Below are positions 7,116 to 16,171 of a stretch of DNA of 28,014 nucleotides, piece after piece. Position 1 is the stretch's first letter. Each line of letters starts with the position of its first letter. Position numbers and translations under genes: made by a program. This DNA is from Pelosinus fermentans (lineage in GTDB: Bacteria > Bacillota > Negativicutes > DSM-13327), in NCBI GenBank assembly GCA_002434245.1, contig DJJR01000038.1, positions 1-28,014 of the forward strand, in the 5' to 3' direction. Under the pieces are notes generated by a model. The model did not search any database. It worked only from the letters and a program-made list of their open reading frames with translations, and was not told where the DNA came from.

Positions 7116-8900
7116 CTAAACACTAAACTTATTCACTGCGTTAATTAACTGTTCTGATAAATTTGCCAATGCCTGACTAGATACTGCGATTTCCTCCATA
7201 GAAGCAGACTGCTCCTCACTCGCTGCTGATACCGTTTCAGTGTAATCCTCAGCTTCTATGCTGAGCATCTGTATACCATGCACCGAAGATACAATTTGCT
7301 GACTCCCCAAAGCCATTTGCTGGATAGAAGATGAAATATCCCGAATTTGGCTAGAAACATCTGCAACAAGTGTAATAATTTCTCTAAATGCCACTCCAGC
7401 TGTATTCACTACGTGTATACCATTCTTAGCCTCCTGGGTACCATTATTCATGGCAATTACAGCGTTATCTGCATCTTCTTTAATTTCATCAATTAAGCTT
7501 TTAATTTTCTTAGCAGCTTCTTCCGATTGATTCGCAAGTTTACGAACTTCTTCTGCTACTACAGCAAAGCCTTTCCCTTGCTCTCCCGCCCTGGCTGCTT
7601 CAATGGCCGCATTCAAAGCAAGTAGATTCGTTTGACCTGCAATACCTGAAATGGCCGCGACAATTTCACCAATTTCCTTAGAACTTTCGCCAAGCTTAGA
7701 TACAGCCTTTGAAGAATGCATTACCGTTTCATCAATACTAGCCATCTGCTGCATTGCTTTTTCAATGGCTTGTCCGCCATGTTGCGCTGCCATTGAAGTT
7801 TTATCTGAAATAGTCACTACTTCATCAGAATGAGCAGCAACTTCTTTGATTTTAGCTGACATCTGTTCAATAACAGCAGACACAGCATTTACTTCCTTTG
7901 TTTGGTTTTTAGCACCGTCAGCAATATTACTAATAACAGCAACCACTTGATTTGCAGCCTGTGCAGATTGATGAGAGCTTGCTGTCAATTGCTCAGCTGA
8001 TGCTGCCACATTTTCAGAACTTACCAATACTTGTATCATAATCTGGCGTATATCAGCTAAAAACGTATTAATCGTCTGAGCGAGATCGCCAATTTCATCT
8101 TTACTATCCACGTGAATAATCTGTGTTAAGTCGCCACCATTTAGAACCAGTTTGTGAAGTTCACGATCCAGTATGTTAACAGGTCTCGTGATTGCGCCCG
8201 TAATAACCAATGCAAATAATACTCCGGCGACAATCGACGCCACTCCGCCAAAAATCATAGCTTTCCGCGTAAACTCTTCCAGCTCTCGCAATTCATGAGA
8301 TTGATTTTCTAAATTCTTTCGCTCCTCGTTGTCAAATTCCATAAGAGTTTTGCGAATTTCATCCATGTCTTTTTTACCAAATCCAGTTTGGATGTGACGC
8401 ATCATCGTATCCATTTTGACTTGCTCATTACCTGCCTGATTTTTTATAAAAAGCAATGGTGTTAATTCTCTCGCTTCCCAATTCTGCGTTTTTTCCTGCA
8501 AAAAACGCAGACGTTCTAGCTGGGCGGAACTCGTTGTCAGCTCTTTAAGTTTGCCAATATGCTCTTGATAAGCTTCTTTTCCACTTTTATAAGGATGCAA
8601 AAATTCCTCTTTACCAGTTAAAATAAAACCTCGCACTCCCGTCTCCATATCCACCAAGTTAACCAGAATAGCACTTGTCTCACGCAAAGCTTCGTAGGTA
8701 TGGATATTAGCGACGACACTCTTCGACTCAACAGAAAAATTATGATATGTATATCCCAGCAGTACAACGATAAGAGTAACGATGATTCCAAATCCTAAAT
8801 ATAACTTTCTCCCAATCGGAAAACGATTATATTGCCATTTTTTTGTATCATAAAAACGTGGAAGTCTAATTTTCTTTTTGCAAAAATTAGAGAAATTCAT
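7116..8900 (-). CDS. Methyl-accepting chemotaxis protein with CHASE3-like sensor
   Basis: I place the start at ATG 8900 (594 residues, [10 protein letters not shown]) because AGGAGTGAGG lies just before it; an upstream in-frame ATG at 8966 lacks a comparable site. Domains in order: TM1 about 34-52; an extracellular CHASE3-like region ([19 protein letters not shown] near 86-104); TM2 about 214-236; HAMP about 238-290. The cytoplasmic signalling hairpin has its conserved tip ([20 protein letters not shown], then [14 protein letters not shown], about 423-456). There is no CheR-docking pentapeptide at the end. It lies inside the inositol uptake operon, between the isomerase and dehydrogenase genes, which suggests taxis coupled to inositol or to its binding protein. 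That link is inference. Confidence 0.92.
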   Translation of the reverse strand: MNFSNFCKKKIRLPRFYDTKKWQYNRFPIGRKLYLGFGIIVTLIVVLLGYTYHNFSVESKSVVANIHTYEALRETSAILVNLVDMETGVRGFILTGKEEFLHPYKSGKEAYQEHIGKLKELTTSSAQLERLRFLQEKTQNWEARELTPLLFIKNQAGNEQVKMDTMMRHIQTGFGKKDMDEIRKTLMEFDNEERKNLENQSHELRELEEFTRKAMIFGGVASIVAGVLFALVITGAITRPVNILDRELHKLVLNGGDLTQIIHVDSKDEIGDLAQTINTFLADIRQIMIQVLVSSENVAASAEQLTASSHQSAQAANQVVAVISNIADGAKNQTKEVNAVSAVIEQMSAKIKEVAAHSDEVVTISDKTSMAAQHGGQAIEKAMQQMASIDETVMHSSKAVSKLGESSKEIGEIVAAISGIAGQTNLLALNAAIEAARAGEQGKGFAVVAEEVRKLANQSEEAAKKIKSLIDEIKEDADNAVIAMNNGTQEAKNGIHVVNTAGVAFREIITLVADVSSQIRDISSSIQQMALGSQQIVSSVHGIQMLSIEAEDYTETVSAASEEQSASMEEIAVSSQALANLSEQLINAVNKFSV

Positions 8901-8976
8901 TTTCCTCACTCCTAGTCTGTTAAAGCTGACATTAGAGAAATGGCCTATTGCAGAGCCAATATACACACTATAAAGC

Positions 8977-9756
8977 TTAAAGCGCTAGTAATTCTCCGGC
9001 CACTTTCATAGAAGTTCGAGAGGGGAAAAGTTCGAAACCTACAATACCATCATAATTAAGCTGTCTTAAGCGCTCCATTACATTCTTATAATTTATTTCT
9101 CCAGTGCCAGGCTCATTTCTGCCTGGAACATCGGCTATATGTATATAACCAATTGATTTTATATATCGCGTTATGGAATCAATAATATTCCCTTCATTAA
9201 CTTGCATATGGTAAACATCATACAAAATCTTAATGTACTTTGAATTAACCATAGTAATTAACGCCGCAGCATCCTTTGTATATGCTAAAAAATTGTTTAC
9301 ATGATCTACATGCGTGTTCAATGCTTCTAATACTAACGTAATCTTATGTTTTTCTGCAATCGGAGCTAATCTGCTTAAAACATGTACCATATTAGCAAAT
9401 TTTTCATTTTCATTTATTTCATCAAAAGCATTGACTACTTTTCCGCCTTCTCCCAAAGCGTTAGAATGCAGTACAAGGTACTTACAATCAAGAAATACAG
9501 CAGTTTTTATTGATTCTATAACAAAATTAATATAAGCTTCATTCTCATCTTGATGGACCATCGAAAAATCCTGATCGCCTGAAAAACTGGCAATTTTCAA
9601 GTCATATTTCTCACCTAATAATTTTATCTTTTCTATATTTTTATCTTTCCATGACCAAAATTCAATATAGTAAAACCCTGCCTCTTTTGCTAAAAAAAAG
9701 CGTTCTTCAAAGGGAACTTCCGTAAACATCATTTCAATACATGCTGATTTTTTCAT
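8977..9756 (-). CDS. Hydroxypyruvate isomerase-like TIM barrel, possible inosose isomerase
   Basis: This protein of 259 residues has the Hyi-family motifs VLEALN (Glu), ILYDVYHMQ (Asp and His), [16 protein letters not shown] and GFELFP (Glu). The family includes hydroxypyruvate isomerase and IolI-type inosose isomerases, and the iol setting favours the latter or a similar ketose isomerase. Two starts compete: GTG at 9765 and ATG at 9756 ([11 protein letters not shown]). I prefer the ATG because GTG has SD-like bases too close to it. It follows the binding-protein gene after a 150-bp gap that holds paired inverted operator-like sites, so it may be controlled apart from the transporter. Confidence 0.82.
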   Translation of the reverse strand: MKKSACIEMMFTEVPFEERFFLAKEAGFYYIEFWSWKDKNIEKIKLLGEKYDLKIASFSGDQDFSMVHQDENEAYINFVIESIKTAVFLDCKYLVLHSNALGEGGKVVNAFDEINENEKFANMVHVLSRLAPIAEKHKITLVLEALNTHVDHVNNFLAYTKDAAALITMVNSKYIKILYDVYHMQVNEGNIIDSITRYIKSIGYIHIADVPGRNEPGTGEINYKNVMERLRQLNYDGIVGFELFPSRTSMKVAGELLAL

Positions 9757-9782
9757 GTTATCCACGTCCGATCATAATTATC

Positions 9783-9792
9783 AGTGCGCACT
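9783..9792. repeat. 10-bp perfect palindrome upstream of the Hyi-like gene
   Basis: AGTGCGCACT reads identically on both strands and lies about 27 bp before the start of the Hyi-like gene, next to the paired sites at 9806-9885. It might be a regulator site. No other support. Confidence 0.3.
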
Positions 9793-9805
9793 AGACTCTA
9801 CCTCT

Positions 9806-9885
9806 TTTGCAAGCGCATGCACAAAATCCGCATAATACCAGTGAAAATATGTATAACTGGTCTCATATATGCATGCGCTTGTAAA
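9806..9885. promoter_or_regulatory. Paired inverted operator-like sites with nested dyad
   Basis: TTTGCAAGCGCATGCA (9806-9821) and TGCATGCGCTTGTAAA (9870-9885) are inverted copies sharing the 12-mer CAAGCGCATGCA. Between them ACCAGT (9837-9842) and ACTGGT (9856-9861) form a smaller dyad. The outer words resemble LacI/CcpA-family operators (central CG, half-site TTGCAAGC). As RNA the region could also fold into one long stem after the binding-protein gene. No U-run follows, so it is not a standard terminator. Seen: the repeats. Inferred: operator or mRNA-stabilising role. Confidence 0.5.
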
Positions 9886-9909
9886 GATTATAAAATTATT
9901 TTTGAAGTT

Positions 9910-10875
9910 TTATTTACCTAAGATCTTTTTTAAATCATCACTTTTTTGTTTAACATTTTCAGCGTTAACAATTTCCGTACCAGTATCTATACGTTTTTCA
10001 ATCGCTTCACCTTTAGCGATTTTAACAGCGGCTTCTACACTTTTAAACCCTATATTATAGGGACTTTGTGCTACAGATGCATCCAGTTTTCCATCACTAA
10101 TGGAAGCCAATGCATCAGGAGAGCCATCAAAACCAACAACAATCATTTTCTTGCCAGCATCTTCTAAGGCTTTGGCTGCTCCTAGCGCCATCTCATCATT
10201 CGTGGCAAACACTGCTGCAAATTCTTGTTTACTTTGCAGAATATTTTCGATTACAGTTACAGCCATGGAACGTTCGCTATTGGCAGGCTGGGTTACAGCC
10301 ACTTCCAAGCCAGCAGCTTTTAAGCCTTCAATACAACCGTTAGCTCGTTCATCATGGGTAGGATCGCCTAATGCACCACGTAAAATAACAATTTTCGAAC
10401 CCTTAGGAAGTTTTTTTCCAAAGTATTCTCCTGCCAATTTACCCCCATTAAAATTGCCTGTACCGACAAAGGAAGCCTTCCCATCCCACGCTGCATCCGT
10501 ATCAGCAAGAATCACAGGAATTTTAGCTTCTTTAGCACGATTAAAAACAGGGATTGCACTAGCAGCTTGTGAAGGGGCTACAACTAACGCATTTACTTTT
10601 CTTGTAACCTGATCTTCAATTAAAGAAATCTGCCCCGTCACATCGGTCTCCGTATTAGGGCCAAGAACTTTTACTTCAACACCATATTTTTCGCCTGCTG
10701 CTTTCGCTCCAGATTCTACGATCTTCCAATAATCACTATTTAATGCTTTTACTACTACCCCAACTTTCATTTTTTCGGGAGCTTTTTGCGTTTGCGTTTG
10801 GGTACTACCACAACCAGTGGCTATGAGAGCAACCATCATAAACAATGCAATTAACAAAGAAATGTTCTTTTTCAT
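9910..10875 (-). CDS. Ribose-type ABC transporter substrate-binding lipoprotein (probable inositol)
   Basis: I place the start at ATG 10875 (321 residues), which opens a lipoprotein signal: MKKNISLLIALFMMVALIA followed by TGC, with lipid-anchored Cys22. A GAGGGG SD lies just upstream; the longer frame from 10983 adds a non-signal-like extension. The mature part is a periplasmic-binding-protein-like 2 fold of the RbsB class (MKVGVVVKALNSDYWKIVESG near the start, then NALVVAPSQAASAIP, ATNDEMALGAAKAL and VVGFDGSPDALASI). It delivers sugar or inositol to the permease and ATPase encoded directly upstream. Inositol specificity is inferred from iolG as the first gene of the same operon; ribose or another sugar cannot be excluded from sequence alone. 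Confidence 0.88.
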   Translation of the reverse strand: MKKNISLLIALFMMVALIATGCGSTQTQTQKAPEKMKVGVVVKALNSDYWKIVESGAKAAGEKYGVEVKVLGPNTETDVTGQISLIEDQVTRKVNALVVAPSQAASAIPVFNRAKEAKIPVILADTDAAWDGKASFVGTGNFNGGKLAGEYFGKKLPKGSKIVILRGALGDPTHDERANGCIEGLKAAGLEVAVTQPANSERSMAVTVIENILQSKQEFAAVFATNDEMALGAAKALEDAGKKMIVVGFDGSPDALASISDGKLDASVAQSPYNIGFKSVEAAVKIAKGEAIEKRIDTGTEIVNAENVKQKSDDLKKILGK

Positions 10876-10991
10876 CCTAACCCCTCTTTTCTCATTTTTA
10901 ATAATTCCAGAATGGTCGTGATCAGTACATTTTCTATTCTGTTTTTTCACCTCCTCAGCATAATCATCTCCAGAATATATCAACCTAGTTC

Positions 10992-11993
10992 TTATGCCTT
11001 AAACCTTGCAGCTGCCTTATGCCTTAACACATCTATATATACTGCAAGAATAATAACAATACCAATGGCTACCGTCTGCATCTCAGCGGAAACACTCAAA
11101 AGATTTAAACCGTTTCGTAATACTGCCATGATCATGGAACCAATCAACGTTCCCCAAACGGTGCCTTCACCTCCCATAAAACTGGCACCGCCAATAATAC
11201 ATGCTGCAATCGCATCAAATTCATACCCTAATCCTGCTAAAGGGTAAGCCGAATTGACTCGTCCGACAAGAACCAGTCCACCTAGAGCTGCCATTAGACC
11301 ACTAATGGTATATACAATGATTAATACCTTGTCAATACTGATCCCTGACAAACGTGTTGCTTCTGGATTGCCGCCTACAGCATAAATATAACGTCCAACA
11401 GTGGTGTAATTAAGGAAAATGTGAAATGCAGCATACACAACTAATACCAAGATAAAACTAACTGGAATCGGACCAATAAAAGCAGCTCCCAAAAATTGTA
11501 TCGATGCGGGAAAGTTCGAAATAGGCGAAGCTGCTGTTACGATTAAGGCTAATCCCCTAGCAACATTCATCGTTCCTAATGTAGAGATAAAAGGATGGGG
11601 CAAAGACATTTTAGTTAGCATCATTCCATTAACCCATCCAAGGAGTATACCAATCCCTAAACATACAGCCACTCCGATAATAGGAGACATTCCCATCTTT
11701 ACGACAACAATCCCCATCATAACAGTACTCAATGCTAAAATTGAGCCAACTGATAAATCAATTCCAGCCGTTAAAATTGCTAATAACATGCCAATCGCAA
11801 TAAGACTGTTTATTGCTGATTGCCTGGCAACATTCATAATATTGTCCATTGTTAAGAAATAAGGAGATGCAAAAGTCAATATCAAAGATAAACCGATTAA
11901 CCCAATTAGTGACCCCATTTTTTTTATCAGCTGACGAAATTGTGTTTTTTGGGTACCCCCATGACCTTGAACTTCAGGCGTGCTTGCATTCAT
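10992..11993 (-). CDS. Ribose-type ABC transporter permease (probable inositol)
   Basis: This 333-residue polytopic membrane protein of the RbsC/BPD-transp-2 class has many hydrophobic spans and the family pieces AILTAGIDLSVGSILALS, IGWVNG-like LLGWVNGMMLTKM, YAVGGNPEATRLSGI and GYEFDAIAACIIGGASFMGG with GTVWGTLIG. It forms the membrane channel with the ATPase encoded just upstream. AGGAGGT lies 7 nt before the ATG at 11993, inside the end of the ATPase gene. The two genes overlap by 20 bp, which implies translational coupling. The binding-protein gene follows. Confidence 0.92.
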   Translation of the reverse strand: MNASTPEVQGHGGTQKTQFRQLIKKMGSLIGLIGLSLILTFASPYFLTMDNIMNVARQSAINSLIAIGMLLAILTAGIDLSVGSILALSTVMMGIVVVKMGMSPIIGVAVCLGIGILLGWVNGMMLTKMSLPHPFISTLGTMNVARGLALIVTAASPISNFPASIQFLGAAFIGPIPVSFILVLVVYAAFHIFLNYTTVGRYIYAVGGNPEATRLSGISIDKVLIIVYTISGLMAALGGLVLVGRVNSAYPLAGLGYEFDAIAACIIGGASFMGGEGTVWGTLIGSMIMAVLRNGLNLLSVSAEMQTVAIGIVIILAVYIDVLRHKAAARFKA

Positions 11994-13491
11994 GATTAAT
12001 ACCTCCTGTAGCAGCTTTTAAAATTTCTTCTGGTGTAACTTCTAAACAAGAAAATTCACCTGTTATCTTCCCACTGTTCATCACTAGAATACGATCGCTA
12101 ATTCCCATAACCTCGGGTAATTCAGAAGAAATGACAATTACCGCCGCTCCTTCATTAACCAGACGATTGATGAGATTATAGACCTCAACCTTGGCACCCA
12201 CATCAATACCGCGGGTCGGTTCATCAAAAATAAATATTTTTGCCTTTGAGCACAACCATTTAGCAATGACTACCTTCTGCTGATTACCGCCCGATAACAA
12301 ACGAGTCGTCATCTTTGGGATCGCAGGGTGAATTTGCAGCTCACGCATCATCTCGTCAACTTCAGCAACTACCATTTTTTGATCGATAAAGTATCCGAAC
12401 TTGCAAAATTTCTTAAGTCCCGTCAAAGTGGAATTAACGATAATATCATGCATAAGAATCAGCCCTTGCCCCTTACGGTCTTCTGTAAGAAAAGCCATGC
12501 CATGATGAATGGCATCCTTTGGGCTATTAATTTTAACTTCTTTTCCAAATATTTCGATTATTCCGCCGTCAATCTTGTCTGCGCCAAAAATTGCTCTTGC
12601 TAATTCGGTGCGCCCTGCGCCAACCAATCCCGCAAAGCCAATCACTTCTCCTTTATGCAAGTCAAAGGAGATGTCTTTTAGTCTGCCTCTTTGATTTAGA
12701 TTTCTAACTCTTAAAGCAATATCACCTTTTTGGGCTTGGTGTCTAGGGAATTTTTCCTCCAGAGTGCGTCCTACCATCAAATGAATAATTTTTTCTTCAT
12801 CCGCTTCACTTCTTTCCATCGTTCCAATTTTACAGCCATCCCGGATCACTGTAATACGATCCGCTATGGCCAGTACTTCTTCTAATCGGTGTGAAATATA
12901 AATAACTGCAATGCCCTTTTCTTTTAGCTTATGTATATTTTTCAACAAAATATCAACTTCACGACCAGACAGGCTGGATGTTGGTTCATCCATAATAATA
13001 AGCTTCACATTGGCAATTAACGCACGAGCAATTTCAATCATCTGCTGATATCCCATTGTATATTCACTAGCCGTCTTAGTTACATCAATGTCAATCCCCA
13101 GCTCCAGTAACGCCGTTTTTGCCAAATGATTCATTCTACGGTAATCTAATAGGCCAAATCCTGGAATACGTAATTCTCTACCTAGAAAAATGTTTTCTGT
13201 AACTGTCAGGTTGGGCAATATGCTTAATTCCTGATAAATTGCTGTAATACCTAAAGAAAATGACTCTTTCGTATTGTTAAATCGAACGATCTTGCCCTCA
13301 CAGAGCATCTCACCATCATTACTTTGATACACACCTGTTAGTATTTTAATAAACGTGGATTTCCCCGCTCCGTTCTCACCGCAAAGAGCATGAATTTCAC
13401 CATTTTTAATATCCAAACTGACATCTGTTAAGGCATTTACACCAGGAAATCTTTTACATATCCCTTTGAGACTTAAAAAGTATTCACTCAT
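11974..13491 (-). CDS. Ribose-type ABC transporter ATPase, two-domain (probable inositol)
   Basis: I place the start at ATG 13491 (505 residues, MSEYFLSLKG), where GGGAGGT sits 6 nt upstream. The frame is open to 13569, but family members start here. It has two ATPase domains. The first has Walker A GENGAGKST (38-46), signature YTMGYQQMIEIARAL (144-158) and Walker B LIIMDEPTSSL. The second has a degenerate Walker A, GLVGAGRTE (288-296), signature LSGGNQQKVVIAKWL and FIFDEPTRGID. A tandem ATPase with a degenerate second P-loop is typical of the RbsA/MglA class. It powers the permease encoded next, overlapping it by 20 bp. Confidence 0.93.
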   Translation of the reverse strand: MSEYFLSLKGICKRFPGVNALTDVSLDIKNGEIHALCGENGAGKSTFIKILTGVYQSNDGEMLCEGKIVRFNNTKESFSLGITAIYQELSILPNLTVTENIFLGRELRIPGFGLLDYRRMNHLAKTALLELGIDIDVTKTASEYTMGYQQMIEIARALIANVKLIIMDEPTSSLSGREVDILLKNIHKLKEKGIAVIYISHRLEEVLAIADRITVIRDGCKIGTMERSEADEEKIIHLMVGRTLEEKFPRHQAQKGDIALRVRNLNQRGRLKDISFDLHKGEVIGFAGLVGAGRTELARAIFGADKIDGGIIEIFGKEVKINSPKDAIHHGMAFLTEDRKGQGLILMHDIIVNSTLTGLKKFCKFGYFIDQKMVVAEVDEMMRELQIHPAIPKMTTRLLSGGNQQKVVIAKWLCSKAKIFIFDEPTRGIDVGAKVEVYNLINRLVNEGAAVIVISSELPEVMGISDRILVMNSGKITGEFSCLEVTPEEILKAATGGINHECKHA

Positions 13492-13595
13492 ACATAAACC
13501 TCCCGATACATCGAATGCTTTTATAGCAGAAACATATTTCATATCAGCCGTTCCTGTAGATACTTTCATTTTTTAACCTAATCAAGATAAGGGTT

Positions 13596-14624
13596 TTATA
13601 AACCAAAGATATTTTTGATTTCCGCTGTTGTAACAGGCCGATTTTCATCTAAAGATTTTTTAGCCGCCAGACCAATTATGACAGGCTCTAAACCATCTGT
13701 AATATTCACTGGAACATCAGTATTATTTACGATTGCAGCAACAAATTCCTGAATTTCACTGGTATATGCCTGCATATATCTTTCCAGAAAAAAATACAAT
13801 GGTTTTTCAGATACAACACCTTCTTTTGTACTAAGGACCGCTGTAGAAGATTTGTCATTACCAACTGCAACAGCACCTTCGGAGCCAAATACTTCGGCAC
13901 GTTGATCATAGCCATACACCGCACGTCTCGAGTTATCAATAACCGCCATTGCACCATTTTTAAGTTTCATGGTAATGATGGCTGTGTCAATATCACCTGC
14001 TGCGCCAATCCCAGGGTCTACTAATGCTCCCCCCATCGCATACACTTCTACCACTTCGCTGCCGGAAAGATATCTTACCATATCAAAATCATGGATTGTC
14101 ATATCCAAAAACATGCCGCCTGAGATTTTAACATAGCTAATAGGTGGTGCCTCTGGATCTCTTGAAGTAATTTTAATGATATGCTGCACACCAATCTTTC
14201 CCGCATCAACTGCTTCTTTGACTGCTTTAAAATTATGATCAAATCGTCGGTTAAAGCCAACTTGATATTTAGTACCAGCGTTTTTCACCGCCTTAAGTAC
14301 TTCTTTAATTTTGTTTACATCATGATCAACAGGTTTTTCACAGAATACATGTTTATCAGCCTTAATCGCTTCTAAAGAAATTTGTGAATGGGTATCCGTT
14401 GATGAGCAAATCAACACAGCATCAATTTCTGGGTTTGTTAAAATATCATGATAGTCTTTGCTTGTATGCTGAATTCCTAATGATGTGGACCATTGTTTTG
14501 TAGCCTCATCCAAAAACGGATCTGCAATGAATGTTACTTCTGCTCCTTTAACATATTTAGTAATACTTTCTGCATGTACCTTGCCAATTCTGCCTGCTCC
14601 AATAATACCGATTTTTAACATCAT
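13596..14624 (-). CDS. iolG: Inositol 2-dehydrogenase IolG
   Basis: This 342-residue NAD-dependent Gfo/Idh/MocA enzyme oxidises myo-inositol to 2-keto-myo-inositol (2-inosose), the first step of the pathway. It has a Rossmann motif GIIGAGRIGKVHAESI (GAGRIG at 9-14), CEKP with K97, and GGMFLDMTIHDFDMVRYL with D174 and H178. These match the Lys97/Asp172/His176 catalytic set of B. subtilis IolG. The start is one of two adjacent ATGs (14624 or 14621) after an AAAGGTGG SD. It is the first gene of the uptake operon, 105 bp before the ABC ATPase. A strong candidate promoter covered by a 48-bp dyad lies about 300 bp upstream. Confidence 0.92.
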   Translation of the reverse strand: MMLKIGIIGAGRIGKVHAESITKYVKGAEVTFIADPFLDEATKQWSTSLGIQHTSKDYHDILTNPEIDAVLICSSTDTHSQISLEAIKADKHVFCEKPVDHDVNKIKEVLKAVKNAGTKYQVGFNRRFDHNFKAVKEAVDAGKIGVQHIIKITSRDPEAPPISYVKISGGMFLDMTIHDFDMVRYLSGSEVVEVYAMGGALVDPGIGAAGDIDTAIITMKLKNGAMAVIDNSRRAVYGYDQRAEVFGSEGAVAVGNDKSSTAVLSTKEGVVSEKPLYFFLERYMQAYTSEIQEFVAAIVNNTDVPVNITDGLEPVIIGLAAKKSLDENRPVTTAEIKNIFGL

Positions 14625-14884
14625 AATGCCACCTTTCCATATTTCACAGTTTTTTTATCTTAATATTGCTTTATATCCACCAAACGTTTATTGGCAGTAT
14701 AGGCTATATTAATTTCAAATTTTGCGAGACTTCCAATCCGGCATACCTATTGGATTCTAGCCATAACCTAACAAATTATTATGTAATTAGAAATAGATAT
14801 GATCCATTGCATTAGTTAAAATGTCAAATGAATGTTATATAAAATTTATCAAATTACAATCAATTTATGTTCATGTTTTTGTTA

Positions 14885-14932
14885 TATTTTGATATGAGTT
14901 GATTAATTATTAACCAACTCATACTCAAAATA
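14885..14932. promoter_or_regulatory. 48-bp near-perfect dyad overlapping the iolG -10 box, candidate operator
   Basis: The left arm (14885-14907, starting TATTTTGATATGAGTTG) and the right arm (14909-14932, ending CAACTCATACTCAAAATA) are inverted copies around a single central T at 14908. There is one extra base and one mismatch over 24 positions. The right end coincides with the -10 hexamer of the iolG promoter, so a bound repressor would block initiation. No U-run follows in either direction. Confidence 0.65.
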
Positions 14933-14955
14933 CTATAATTTTTGACCTTTGTCAA
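14927..14955 (-). promoter_or_regulatory. Candidate promoter of the iolG-transport operon
   Basis: In minus sense, consensus TTGACA (14955-14950), a 17-bp spacer and TATTTT (14932-14927). The predicted start point near 14920 falls inside the dyad. This would give a leader of about 295 nt. Confidence 0.5.
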
Positions 14956-15143
14956 TATGCATTTCTTAATATTGCAAATATTTATTTTATTTAATATACT
15001 TACTAAATGTAATAGGAATCTTCTTTTGAATTGTTGAGTAATGATATATAAACAGCTTCTCTATAAGCTGATAACTTTTCAAAATCCAACAAGTATTTTT
15101 TATAATATATAATCATAACTTACTCATCTCTTTATAATTGAAC

Positions 15144-15172
15144 TTGTATAATGAGTTACAATTGCATATAAT
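15144..15172 (+). promoter_or_regulatory. Candidate promoter of the first DeoR regulator
   Basis: TTGTAT (15144-15149), 17 bp, then a perfect TATAAT (15167-15172), 32 bp before the TTG start codon of the regulator. Confidence 0.6.
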
Positions 15173-15204
15173 ATTTAAAAGAATAAGTAATGTGAGGTAC
15201 AAAA

Positions 15205-15969
15205 TTGAAAATCAATCGAATTAGCGAAATCGAAAAGTATACGCGTCAACTAGAACACGTTTCCCTGGATCGACTATGCGATGTTTTTAACGTTTCAAAA
15301 AATACAATTCGAAGAGATATTAGCGAATTGGCGAAGAAAGGTGCCATAAAAAAAGTATATGGCGGTATTACAATCAATCAAAAAAATGGTATTGAATCCC
15401 GCGAACCATTCGAATCGCGTGAGATAAAATACCAGGCAGAAAAAAGCCAGATTGCAAAACTCGCAAGTGATTTAGTAGATGACGATGATGTTATTTTTAT
15501 TGATTCCGGAACCACGACGATACACATGATTCCTTTCTTAGCCAATAAACAAAATATAACAATTATCACGTCCAATTTGCACGCTATCATTGCTTCTATT
15601 CCATATCCGAACTTGAATGTAATTTCTACCGGCGGGGTGCTGTATCGAGGAACCAATTCCCTCACTGGTACCGGAGTAACAGCATCTCTTAGAAATTATA
15701 ATATAGCAAAAGCATTTTTGGCATCAACAGGTATCTCATTGACAAAAGGTGTAACCAATATATCGCCTCTTGAAACTGAAATCAAACGCTACCTACTCGA
15801 AAATAGTACACAAACTGCTTTATTGGTCGATCATACCAAAATAAATATCGCATCCTTAATGACCTATGGCAGGCTAGAGGATTTTAATTATTTTATCACC
15901 AATACACTCCCCCCCAATGAATATGTTGATTTCTTTGCGGTAAATAACATCACCCTCTTGACCCCTTGA
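15205..15969 (+). CDS. DeoR/GlpR family transcriptional regulator (IolR-like), copy 1
   Basis: This 254-residue protein has an N-terminal DeoR helix-turn-helix (LDRLCDVFNVSKNTIRRDIS at 21-40, then KKVYGGI). A C-terminal sugar-phosphate sensor domain follows (IFIDSGTTTIHMIPFL, TSNLHAIIA, STGGVLYRGTNSLTG, LVDHTKI). Translation begins at a TTG (15205) with GAGGT 6 nt before it. It is divergent from iolG and the transporter. In B. subtilis the DeoR-type IolR represses iol genes until 2-deoxy-5-keto-gluconate 6-phosphate binds, and the same logic is likely here. It is a close paralog of the regulator at 27219-27974, sharing VFNVSKNT and KKVYGGI in the same register. The gene ends at a bidirectional terminator. 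Confidence 0.88.
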   Translation: MKINRISEIEKYTRQLEHVSLDRLCDVFNVSKNTIRRDISELAKKGAIKKVYGGITINQKNGIESREPFESREIKYQAEKSQIAKLASDLVDDDDVIFIDSGTTTIHMIPFLANKQNITIITSNLHAIIASIPYPNLNVISTGGVLYRGTNSLTGTGVTASLRNYNIAKAFLASTGISLTKGVTNISPLETEIKRYLLENSTQTALLVDHTKINIASLMTYGRLEDFNYFITNTLPPNEYVDFFAVNNITLLTP

Positions 15970-16096
15970 TGTAAATAAAGCTCATTGCAGCTTAAAAATA
16001 GCCATTTTTGAATACAAAGGGAGAGCACAAATATGTCTCTATCTTCTGCTTTTAACTTCTCCTAAAAGAATTCAACCTTTATTTATTCAAAAAGTA

Positions 16097-16141
16097 CCCC
16101 TTCTTGCTAAGTTTCACCTAAACAAGAAGGGGCGCTTTTTT
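16097..16141. terminator. Bidirectional terminator between the DeoR regulator and iolD
   Basis: CCCCTTCTTG (16097-16106) and CAAGAAGGGG (16123-16132) form a perfect 10-bp stem with a 16-nt loop. It is flanked by an A-run on the left (16089-16093) and a T-run on the right (16136-16141), so it can stop both the regulator transcript and the converging iolD transcript. Confidence 0.9.
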
Positions 16142-16171
16142 ATCCTACACTAAGGTTTCCGCATTAAGATG

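Larger units (their letters stand above)
14625..15204. other. 580-bp divergent control region between iolG and a DeoR regulator
   Basis: This AT-rich stretch has no credible ORF. It holds, from the right: the regulator promoter (15144-15172), an AT-rich linker, the TTGACA promoter for iolG with its 48-bp dyad (14885-14955), then a leader of about 290 nt before iolG. That leader includes a further weak promoter-like pair (TTGATT, 18 bp, TATAAC in minus sense near 14840-14870) and a small CCAAT/ATTGG hairpin near 14733-14753. I see no known riboswitch. Confidence 0.6.

Noticed and set aside
10100..10612. 170-codon plus-strand frame
   Set aside because: It lies fully inside the binding-protein gene on the other strand, has no SD and shows a translation typical of an antisense shadow.
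14885..14932. Long dyad as an intrinsic terminator
   Set aside because: No T-run follows on either strand, and it lies on a promoter rather than after a gene.
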